64,000 nt of DNA from NCBI GenBank assembly GCA_024401335.1, contig JAKSLH010000014.1, positions 1 through 64,000 of the forward strand, in the 5' to 3' direction. A program made the translations under genes and the position numbers. Of this stretch, positions 41,367-48,577 are shown piece by piece. The notes beneath the pieces are model-generated. The model was not told where the DNA came from. It searched no databases and saw nothing but the letters and a program-made list of their open reading frames with translations. This DNA comes from Bacteroidales bacterium. GTDB taxonomy: Bacteria > Bacteroidota > Bacteroidia > Bacteroidales > Marinilabiliaceae. Each line of letters opens with the position of its first letter. Position 1 is the stretch's first letter.

Positions 41367-41545
41367 TGTGTTTGTTGTTTTCCAATGCAAATATACTTCA
41401 TTGCAGACAATTTGTTCACGTGTGGTTGCGAGATTGGAAAAAACATCTATTATTGTCTTGGCAAGAGAATATTATTCTTTTGGAGTAGTCAATTCTAAAT
41501 AAGTGCAATAATAAATGACTGTAACGTGAAGTTAGTGTTGTTCAA

Positions 41546-41580
41546 TAAAAAAAGCCGCTCCAGATTTCTCTAGAGCGGCC
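41546..41580 (-). terminator. terminator of the OmpA/TPR lipoprotein gene
   Basis: GCCGCTC (41554-41560) pairs with GAGCGGC (41573-41579) with extra AGA/TCT pairs, followed on the minus strand by TTTTTTTATTG. It is 24 bp after the stop codon. Confidence 0.85.
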
Positions 41581-41603
41581 TGTTGTTTATCTCGTCTCAG
41601 TTA

Positions 41604-43322
41604 TTACTCAGTAATAGACTTGAAAGTAGAGTCATTGAAATACTTGAAGAATTCCATATCCTTCTGAGCGTATTCCTTCCACTTAGAGTCGAGGTTAGTA
41701 GCCTTACGGAGGTTGTCCATTACGAGGTCCTTTTCAGCCTTGTGAGCGCCGCAGATAGCCTTCATGTAGTACTTCAAACCAACTTCCTCGTTGTTAGCGT
41801 TGAGGAGTGAGAGAGCTGCGTCGTACTTCTCAACCAAGATCTTGCAGAGAGCTGCGTTGAGAGTTGTGCTAGCGCCGAAGTACTCTTCAGCCTTAGCGTA
41901 GTCACCCTCGTAGAGAGCGATAACACCGAGGTTCTGGTCGAGCTCAGGACCAACGCCTGCTGCCTTACCCAAAAGCTCCTTAGCTGCTGCGAAATCCTGG
42001 TCAGCGATAGCTGCAACTGCGAGGTTGTTCTCAACCTCTGGAGTAGCCTGGATCTTCTCAGCTGCCTGGAACTTAGCCTTAGCTGCTGCTACGTCACCCT
42101 TCTTGTATGCGATAACGCCCTGGTTGTTAACTGTACGCCAGTCGTTAGGGAACTGCTTAGCTGCTGCGTCGTAAACCTTGCCCTGCTTGTCGAGGTCGCC
42201 TGGGAACAATGTAGCTGCGTAAAGGATCTCCTCTACGTTGAGCTGCTCAGGATCGCTGATAGCGAGTTCCTTGATCTGGTCGTCGCTCTTGCCTACAACT
42301 TCGCTGTTAACAGTGATCTTTGAACGACGGAGTGGAGGGAGGATCTTCTCTGCGATAACCTTGTAAGCTGCTGAGAGGTTCTTGATTTCCTTCTCGCGTA
42401 CGTCAGGATCTGTGTACATAGAAAGAACGCGGAGGATAAGCTCCTTGTCCTGGATGTCGCTGTTCTCCATAGCTGCCTTGAAGCCGTCCCAGTCCTCTGG
42501 AGTGCTCTTAGCTACTACGTTAGCCTCAGCCTTAGCCTTCTTGAGCTGCTTCTCGATGTAACCCTTAGCAGAGCTTTCACGCTTAGAAGCAAGATTAGTG
42601 TTAAGGTCAGTAGCACCATCAGGTGAAGCATAAGCTGCAACAACTACGTCCTTCAAGTTCTTGTTCTCAGCTTCCTTAACAGCAGTGATGTAATCGTTGA
42701 TAGCCTTAACGTCATCCTTCTTCAACTCGCCGTTACGGATGTCAGCCTTGTTGATGAGGTAGATGAGCTCAGCGCTCTGCTCTTCGTTGATTACTCTCTG
42801 GAACTTATCCTTGCCAAGTGCTACAACACCTGACTCAGCACCCATAAGAGTGTATGTTGCGATAACACCCTTACGAACGTCAACCTCGAGTTCCTTAGAA
42901 GTGATTTCGAAGCTTTCGTCGCCACGAGAGAACTTCAAACGGATGATGAGGTCAGAAACACGCATCTTGTCGTTGAAGTCGATCTCCTGCATAGGGTAGT
43001 TGATCTTACCACCGTTTGTGAAAGAGATAGTCTGGTTTGAGTTGTCTGCAACAGCTTCGCCGTTAACAGTGATCGATGGATATGCAGTTTCACCACCGTC
43101 GTAAACCAACACTGGAGTGATTTCTGCTGTCACCTTCTTGTCCCAGATCTTAGCAGGAACAGTAGCTGACAAATTCATAGGAACCTTACCTGCCTTAGCT
43201 ACAAGGATGTCTTTTGGCTCGTAGCCAATCTGCTTAGCAGCTTCCTTCATTTTGTCCAAGCTTCCGCAGCTTGCGAGCATGGCAGCCATAGCGCCTACCA
43301 AAAGGAATCTTGTTTGTTTCAT
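41604..43322 (-). CDS. OmpA-like/TPR lipoprotein
   Basis: A 572-residue lipoprotein (lipobox LASC, Cys19). Residues about 45-160 are beta-rich (GKVPMNLSATVPAKIWDKKV). A divergent OmpA-like peptidoglycan-binding module follows, seen in LKDVVVAAYASPDGATDLNT and NLASKRESSAKGYIEKQLKK. The last 170 residues are TPR repeats (WRTVNNQGVIAYKKGDVAAA, LDQNLGVIALYEGDYAKAEE). Codon choice is strongly biased (repeated GCT, AAG, GTA) compared with neighbours, suggesting high expression. It probably links outer membrane and cell wall. It has its own promoter and terminator. Confidence 0.8.
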   Translation of the reverse strand: MKQTRFLLVGAMAAMLASCGSLDKMKEAAKQIGYEPKDILVAKAGKVPMNLSATVPAKIWDKKVTAEITPVLVYDGGETAYPSITVNGEAVADNSNQTISFTNGGKINYPMQEIDFNDKMRVSDLIIRLKFSRGDESFEITSKELEVDVRKGVIATYTLMGAESGVVALGKDKFQRVINEEQSAELIYLINKADIRNGELKKDDVKAINDYITAVKEAENKNLKDVVVAAYASPDGATDLNTNLASKRESSAKGYIEKQLKKAKAEANVVAKSTPEDWDGFKAAMENSDIQDKELILRVLSMYTDPDVREKEIKNLSAAYKVIAEKILPPLRRSKITVNSEVVGKSDDQIKELAISDPEQLNVEEILYAATLFPGDLDKQGKVYDAAAKQFPNDWRTVNNQGVIAYKKGDVAAAKAKFQAAEKIQATPEVENNLAVAAIADQDFAAAKELLGKAAGVGPELDQNLGVIALYEGDYAKAEEYFGASTTLNAALCKILVEKYDAALSLLNANNEEVGLKYYMKAICGAHKAEKDLVMDNLRKATNLDSKWKEYAQKDMEFFKYFNDSTFKSITE

Positions 43323-43412
43323 AGTTTAATTATAAATTTTAAAGTTTTATTCGCTTTATTTTTCAGAGCTTTCAGGTCGAATACTCATCGTCCTTCTACG
43401 CTCTATAATGTG

Positions 43413-43443
43413 CAAAGTTATAATTTATCCTTAAAGATACCAA
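43413..43443 (-). promoter_or_regulatory. promoter of the OmpA/TPR lipoprotein gene
   Basis: Minus-strand TAACTTTG (43420-43413) with TTG (43443-43441) 20 bp upstream fits the Bacteroidota promoter. The leader to the start at 43322 would be about 80 nt. Confidence 0.7.
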
Positions 43444-43512
43444 CATTTTTTGAAACTTTGTCGCCCTTATCTTCACAAAATTCTTCCGTTTAGGATATGT
43501 ATTGTATGGGTT

Positions 43513-45639
43513 TTATTTAAGTTTCATGCCTATTTCGTTGAATGTGAACGCGTACATATCGGCCCATTCTTCTATGATTTTCTGTGTTGGTTTGCCTGCT
43601 CCATGTCCTGCCTGGCTCTCGATTCTAATTAACATAGGTCTAGATCCCTTGTAATTATCTTGTAGCGTAGCTGCATATTTGAAAGAGTGAGCGGGAACTA
43701 CTCTGTCGTCATGGTCGCCAGTAGTTACCATTACCGAAGGGTAGTTTTTGTTGGTTATGTTGTGGAGAGGAGAGTATCCCTTCAGATAATTGAACATCTC
43801 TTCTGAATCTTCTGATGTGCCATAGTCGGTAGCCCAGTATCTGCCTATAGTGAACTTGTGGTATCTGAGCATATCCATAACACCTACCTGTGGGAAGGCC
43901 ACTCTGAACAATTCTGGAGCCTGGTTTATTGTTGCTCCAATGAGGAGTCCGCCGTTAGAGCCGCCCTGGCAAACCATTTTAGATGGGCTAGAATATCCCT
44001 TGTCGATAAGGAAGCGTGCAGCTGATATGAAATCGTCGAATACGTTTTGCTTTTGCATTATAGTGCCAGCCTTGTGCCAAGCTTCACCATATTCACCGCC
44101 GCCACGGATATTGGCAACGGCGTATATGCCGCCATTTTCGAGCCAAAGAAGACGTCTGACATCGAAAGAAGGAGTCAGGCTAATGTTGAATCCGCCATAG
44201 CCATAGAGCCAGGCAGGGTTGCTGCCGTCCATTGCGATGCCCTTCTTGTGTGTGATGAACATAGGTATCTTAGTGCCGTCGTTGCTCTCGTAGAACACCT
44301 GTTCAGTTTCGTACTGGTCGAAGTCGAATCCCTTGAGCCCCTTATTCCATCCTTCAAGAAGCTCTGTCTTGTTGTTTGCCACGCTATAAGTATAGGTTTT
44401 TGATGGGCTGAGATAAGTAGAAAAAGTGAAGTAGACAGTGTCGTCGCCCTTAGATGGTGAGAAATAGCCGATAGCTCCTAGTCCAGGCAAGCTGACATCT
44501 GTAGTCTCCTTTCCGTCTTCGCTTACAACGACAGCTCTAGAGTGGGCGTCGTGCATATAAGTAATGAAGAACTTACCGTTTTCGAAGGATGCACTTTCCA
44601 TCGCGTCCTCATTCTCTTCAACGATAGTCTGCCAGTGTTCTGGAGCAGGCTTAGTAGGGTTGATAGAGACGATGTTGTATTTAGGTGCGTTGTGGTTGGT
44701 CATGACATAGAGCTGGCCATTGCTGTGACCTAAAGTAATGTAATCCTTGTCGTATGTGTCGATAGTTCGTTGAACGTCGGCCTCAGGGTTTTCTAGGTCG
44801 AGAGTGTAGATGGCGTTACCTGTTGTTGATGTGGTTACGCTTATGACCAGCATTTTCTTGTCGTCAGTCACATAAGAGCCGAAACTTCTCTCCCTGTTGA
44901 CAGGATCCTGGAAAATCAGCTTGTCTTCTGACTGATCAGTTCCCAGCTTGTGGTAATATACAGCGTTGTCGACATTAGCGGCTGTCAGTTCGTTGCCCTC
45001 TTCAGGCTGTGGATATCTAGAGTAGAAGAAACCGTCGTTGTACCACTCTATTCCGGAGAACTTAATCCACATCAGATGGTCATTGAGGTTCTCTCCTTTG
45101 TCGAGATCCTTGACGTAATATTCATTCCAGTCCGATCCATTTCTAGCGATGCCGTAGCCGAGGTATTTGCCGTCGGGAGAGATAGAGAATACCGACAGAG
45201 CGACTGTTCCGTTGTCGGATAATTGGTTCGGGTCCAAAACCACGTTGCCAGGCTCGTCGAGGCTAGCTGTTCTGTAGTATAGAGCCTGGTTCTGCAGGCC
45301 ATCGTTTTTGCTGTAGAAATAGTAGTCGCCTTTCTTCATTGGGGCCGACTTGCGCTCGAACTGCCATATCTCCTTCAGTCTATTTTCGATAGATTTACGG
45401 TCGGCTATTTTGTCTATGTAGCCTCTAGTTGCCTTGTTTTGAGCCTTGACCCATTCGGCTGTTTCAGCTGAAGTGTCGTTTTCGAGCCATCTGTATGGAT
45501 CTGCTATTTCGTGGCCGAAATATACATCCTTAGTGTTATCTTTTCTTGTCATAGGATAATCGATGGATTGTGTTGTGCAACTGCATATCCCGACACCTGC
45601 CAGGCAAGCTGTTGCTATGAGCGATGTTCTTATTCTCAT
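43513..45639 (-). CDS. prolyl oligopeptidase (S9A), lipoprotein
   Basis: A 708-residue serine peptidase that cuts short peptides after proline. The signal MRIRTSLIATACLAGVGICS carries a lipobox (GICSC), so it is probably anchored in the envelope. The propeller starts with YPMTRKDNTKDVYFGHEIAD and PYRWLENDTSAETAEWVKAQ. The catalytic domain has KMVCQGGSNGGLLIGATINQ (Ser in GGSNGG), TTGDHDDRVVPAHSFKY (Asp) and ESQAGHGAGKPTQKI (His). All three catalytic residues are present. It stands alone, divergent from the SGNH remnant. Confidence 0.95.
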   Translation of the reverse strand: MRIRTSLIATACLAGVGICSCTTQSIDYPMTRKDNTKDVYFGHEIADPYRWLENDTSAETAEWVKAQNKATRGYIDKIADRKSIENRLKEIWQFERKSAPMKKGDYYFYSKNDGLQNQALYYRTASLDEPGNVVLDPNQLSDNGTVALSVFSISPDGKYLGYGIARNGSDWNEYYVKDLDKGENLNDHLMWIKFSGIEWYNDGFFYSRYPQPEEGNELTAANVDNAVYYHKLGTDQSEDKLIFQDPVNRERSFGSYVTDDKKMLVISVTTSTTGNAIYTLDLENPEADVQRTIDTYDKDYITLGHSNGQLYVMTNHNAPKYNIVSINPTKPAPEHWQTIVEENEDAMESASFENGKFFITYMHDAHSRAVVVSEDGKETTDVSLPGLGAIGYFSPSKGDDTVYFTFSTYLSPSKTYTYSVANNKTELLEGWNKGLKGFDFDQYETEQVFYESNDGTKIPMFITHKKGIAMDGSNPAWLYGYGGFNISLTPSFDVRRLLWLENGGIYAVANIRGGGEYGEAWHKAGTIMQKQNVFDDFISAARFLIDKGYSSPSKMVCQGGSNGGLLIGATINQAPELFRVAFPQVGVMDMLRYHKFTIGRYWATDYGTSEDSEEMFNYLKGYSPLHNITNKNYPSVMVTTGDHDDRVVPAHSFKYAATLQDNYKGSRPMLIRIESQAGHGAGKPTQKIIEEWADMYAFTFNEIGMKLK

Positions 45640-46007
45640 GATATATCTATTGTTTATTTCTTGACAGCTATGATGTGCAGCTTCATGAAAGGTCTATGTT
45701 GCCGTTGGTGAATTGTGGCTCTAACGTGTGAATTAAAACAAAGTCAAATATATGAAAAAATGTTTTTGCTCGATGCTGATGCTCTTTATTTCTTTGCTTG
45801 CAAAACGTCTTATGTGTCTTTCTGTGATGTTTATAGGTCTATTGTGCGTTGTCTTTGTGGCCTAAATTTTACTTGCGCCGTTTTTTATCGATTTGATTTA
45901 TAGATATATACATTCTGCTGTCCTTACTTCTTTCTTTACTTGGTGATTTTGTCGGCATTAACAGTCGTTGACTTTGTCGGCGTAAATCATAATCGCAAAA
46001 AAAAACA
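45640..46007. other. intergenic region between S9 peptidase and SGNH pseudogene
   Basis: About 370 bp with no credible gene. Near the right end two similar 12-mers, TTTGTCGGCATT (about 45949) and TTTGTCGGCGTA (about 45974), form a direct repeat just before the start of the SGNH frame and could be part of its old promoter. Confidence 0.4.
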
Positions 46008-46682
46008 ATGAAGAAAATCTTTACAAGTGTCCTGTCGCTCATTTGCGCAACGTGTTATGCGCAGAGCATCCTCGGCTTGGGTCTTGGTAACGAGGGCTTA
46101 CAAGAGGCGGCCGACAAAGATGCTACCTATGCTCAGTGGAAGAACAATATCCAGAAGCTCGTCGCTCAGATGCAGGCCGAAGGCAAGAAGCCTGCGGTGA
46201 CCAACAATTATCCTCGCGGCGACTATAACGCGACCGACTATGCTTATGCTAAGAAGATGAACCTCGAGATGCACGAGTGGGATATTCCTACAGTCAATTT
46301 CCTTGGTGCTCTCGACAACTGCAAGGGCAACGGACAATGGGCAGATGGCTATCAGGTGTCTGGCGACATCTATCACCCTACTACCGAAGGTCACGTGGAG
46401 TTCATGCATGCTTTTGTCCCTTCGTTGTTCGATGCTCTTGCTCAGGGCAAGGCTCAGCCTGTTCGTCAGAGTGTGAGCGATGGCTTGATGCTTACTTCTA
46501 AGAAGCAGCTTGTTGTCGTGCCAGAAGATCAGGCGCATTCATTCACTTTGGCTGTCAACCTCAAGGCGTCGGCTGTGTCTTCGCCTGTCTCTCTCTCGAT
46601 TTCGGCAATGATGTCGTGCGCAAGATAAGCTTGTCGTCCGACGAGGCCGATGGCCAGTGGCACACCTATGTATTCACCTCCT
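46008..46682 (+). pseudogene. truncated SGNH/GDSL hydrolase with LamG-like tail, frameshifted
   Basis: A signal peptide (MKKIFTSVLSLICATCYAQ) is followed directly by SILGLGLGNEGLQEA, TNNYPRGDYNATDYAYAKK, VNFLGALDNCKGNGQWADGY and the catalytic DIYHPTTEGHVEF (Asp and His). The N-terminal GDS block with the nucleophile Ser is missing, so the catalytic domain cannot work. After residue 190 a LamG-like domain begins (SFTLAVNLKASAV) but the frame breaks at the (TC)5 tract 46588-46597. It continues in another frame as FGNDVVRKISLSSDEADGQW then HTYVFT, where homology ends at about 46680. It is a remnant of a secreted esterase-type enzyme. Confidence 0.7.
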
Positions 46683-46814
46683 TTTTGTTTTTATCCGTGC
46701 AATCCGCGCATCAGCAGTCGCTAGTCGTCGTTAACCCATTGCTTATTGTTTGCATATCGTTTGCTTGGGCATGGGTCGGTGCTTTTTTGCTTGTTGACAA
46801 TCGTCATTAAATTA

Positions 46815-46864
46815 CGGAACAGGAACAATGGAACAGAAAATGAAAATCAATTGTTCCTGTTCCG
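46815..46864. repeat. perfect 15-bp inverted repeat
   Basis: CGGAACAGGAACAAT (46815-46829) and ATTGTTCCTGTTCCG (46850-46864) are exact reverse complements with a 20-bp A-rich loop. There is no T run beyond the arm. It lies between the SGNH remnant and the 3' end of the RAYT gene and could mark an element end. Confidence 0.8.
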
Positions 46865-46936
46865 CTTGTTTGGTTGTATTTTTACCACATATTTTTGCCA
46901 TAGGGTGTCGAAATGGCCGATGGTGACGGACATGAT

Positions 46937-47619
46937 TCATCCGGCCGAACAAACTGCGTTAAAACAATCCTCGTCCCAACGCTGCACATTGCAGGTGATA
47001 TAGTCCGCAATGCGATTCATGTCCTCACGGTCACGAATGACATGGTCATGGAAACGCGTTTGCCATGCAAACGGAATATTGTTATCGTTGGAGAATTTGG
47101 TGACGGCGCGTTTCATACCGCCGATGGCGACGGACAACCAACCTTTACGATTGGATATCTCACGCATGAATTCATTCACCTCATTGGGATCTTTCCATCG
47201 TGCATTCGTAGAGACGGTGAGTACACCGTCTTGAATTAACGTGGTGTCAACATGTTTCGCATAAGACGGTGTGCACACCGTCTCTACGCCCATTCGGCGT
47301 TTATGCGGCACCTTTCCACCATCAATCGCCACAATCAGATGCACATGATTGGGCATTACAACCCACAACGGCACGGTGGCGTATGGACAATGCGTTGTGA
47401 TGTTGCGGATTTGTTCGTCGGCAAATTGGCCTATCACCGACAATATCATTTTCTTTTCTCCATCGGCACCTGCCACAATGTCGCCAAAATGGCATTCCCT
47501 ATCCTTGGTGCATATCGTCACAAAATAAGATCCACCATCATACGCATGGCCGCCCATACGTGCAGAGGAATACGGTATAAATCATTATAGAGAAGATTTC
47601 GTGGCGTCTTGTCGGACAT
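46937..47619 (-). CDS. RAYT (REP-associated Y1 transposase), with N-terminal frameshift and an internal palindrome pair
   Basis: Y1/HUH single-strand transposase of the REP-associated type. From MGGHAYDGGSYFVTICTKDR the open frame gives 206 residues with YFVTICTKDRECHFGDI, the HUH site MPNHVHLIVAIDG (71-73) and the end region DREDMNRIADYITCNVQRW with the candidate catalytic Tyr186. The natural start is probably further up: MSDKTPRNLLYNDLYRIP (from 47619) lies in another frame and joins the rest if one base is restored near 47565. Residues about 91-118 (VETVCTPSYAKHVDTTLIQD, GVLTVST) are encoded by the palindrome pair 47207-47288. It may be inactive or start at the internal Met. Confidence 0.8.
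47207..47288. repeat. 82-bp paired palindrome unit, core type A, inside the RAYT gene
   Basis: Hairpin one is CGTAGAGACGGTGAGTACAC (47207 onward, ending CGTCTTG at 47233); hairpin two runs from AAGACGGTGTGCACACCGTC at 47263 to CTCTACG at 47288. They face each other with a 29-bp spacer and share the outer ends of the type B unit at 19564. The unit lies wholly inside the transposase reading frame without breaking it. Confidence 0.85.
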
Positions 47620-47698
47620 TTGATGATGTTATGATTGTCAAAAATAAAGGATTGGAGAAAAATATCATATGTCTAACAACAAAATCATCCACACATCC

Positions 47699-47833
47699 CG
47701 TAGAGACGGTGTGAACACCGTCTTGTAAATCATTGGCATCTATCACATTTCGCATAAGACGGTGTACACACCGTCTCTACACCAATTGAACATTCTGCTC
47801 GTTTTACAAAGACGCCGCATGCGACGTCTCTAC
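47699..47833. repeat. second type A unit plus a lone type B palindrome
   Basis: A complete 83-bp type A pair occupies 47699-47781, with the same TTTCGCATAAGAC lead into the second hairpin as the copy inside the RAYT gene. A single type B hairpin (GACGCCGCATGCGACGTC, 47811-47828) follows at 47808-47833. Both are followed by the same CTCTACACCAATTG. The stretch 47620-47846 holds no gene; it lies just upstream of the RAYT start and just past the stop of the T9SS gene. Confidence 0.85.
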
Positions 47834-47846
47834 ACCAATTGGTCTT

Positions 47847-48359
47847 TTATTTCTTGATGACCTTGATTACATCTTTGCCGACCTGCAGGAGGTAGATGCC
47901 CGATGGCATACCCGACAAGTCGATGTCGGACGATGTTCCGACATGTGTCAGACGGCCGTCGGACGTGAAGAGGCGGATGGTCTGGCCTTCCTGCATGCCA
48001 CTGATGTGGAGATGGTCGGCTGTTGGGTTTGGATAGGCGCTGACGCTTACCTTGCGCTCTGTTGCAATGGCTGTTGGTGTGTCTTCTTCCTTGGCTATGT
48101 CGTTTTCGCTGACATTACCAAATGAAATGCGCTTGATGGCCGAGATGGAGCCGAGGTCTTCGGTGCCGGCTGTCTCATCCTTGAAGACGATGATAGCATT
48201 GCCTTCCTTGAACTCGATGCGTCCTATGGCGCTGATGGCCTGAACGTAGGAGGCGGAATTCACGTCGAGGTATTCAACAGTGACACCTGGAACATCATCG
48301 GCCATGGCTGCGAAGCTGACTGTCAGCATCGCGAGCAGAGAGAAGATTTTCTTTCTCAT
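47847..48359 (-). CDS. small T9SS-sorted secreted protein
   Basis: A 170-residue protein with a signal peptide (MRKKIFSLLAMLTVSFAAMA). The first part has twin motifs ISAIGRIEFKEGNAIIVFKD and ISAIKRISFG. The last 75 residues are a type A Por secretion tail: VSAYPNPTADHLHISGMQEG, TIRLFTSDGRLTHVGTSS and GIYLLQVGKDVIKVIKK. It should be exported by the type IX system and cleaved or anchored at the surface. The central domain is too short for an enzyme. The lone type B palindrome starts 14 bp after the stop and may act as its transcription end. Confidence 0.88.
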   Translation of the reverse strand: MRKKIFSLLAMLTVSFAAMADDVPGVTVEYLDVNSASYVQAISAIGRIEFKEGNAIIVFKDETAGTEDLGSISAIKRISFGNVSENDIAKEEDTPTAIATERKVSVSAYPNPTADHLHISGMQEGQTIRLFTSDGRLTHVGTSSDIDLSGMPSGIYLLQVGKDVIKVIKK

Positions 48360-48420
48360 AAGTTATTTGATTGTTTGTTTCTAATGCAAACATATAACAA
48401 ATCTTTCTCTTCCTAGATAT

Positions 48421-48512
48421 AAGTGGGCGGAATCGATTGAACAATCACCGATTCCGCCCAGTATAGACGCTAAAGTGGGCGGAATCGATAAAAAAATCAT
48501 CAATTCCGCCCG
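48421..48512. repeat. two tandem 40-bp hairpin units
   Basis: Units 48421-48460 and 48473-48512 begin with the same AAGTGGGCGGAATCGAT and end in ATTCCGCCC. In each, TGGGCGGAATCG pairs with CGATTCCGCCCA (second copy with one mismatch) around a 13-bp AT-rich loop; 12 bp separates them. They lie between the pnp terminator and the start of the T9SS gene and resemble in build the hairpin at 2501-2549. Confidence 0.85.
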
Positions 48513-48513
48513 A

Positions 48514-48550
48514 TAAACAAAAACTCCAGCCCTCATTAGAGAACTGGAGT
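48514..48550 (-). terminator. pnp terminator
   Basis: On the minus strand ACTCCAG pairs with CTGGAGT around TTCTCTAATGAGGG, followed by TTTTTGTTTATC. It lies 28 bp past the pnp stop. Confidence 0.85.
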
Positions 48551-48577
48551 CGTATTTATTGATTATGTCTCAATCAA

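Noticed and set aside
47207..47833. Possible CRISPR-like array from the repeated palindromes
   Set aside because: Repeats are paired in opposite orientation with constant spacers, not evenly spaced direct repeats with unique spacers, and no cas gene is near.
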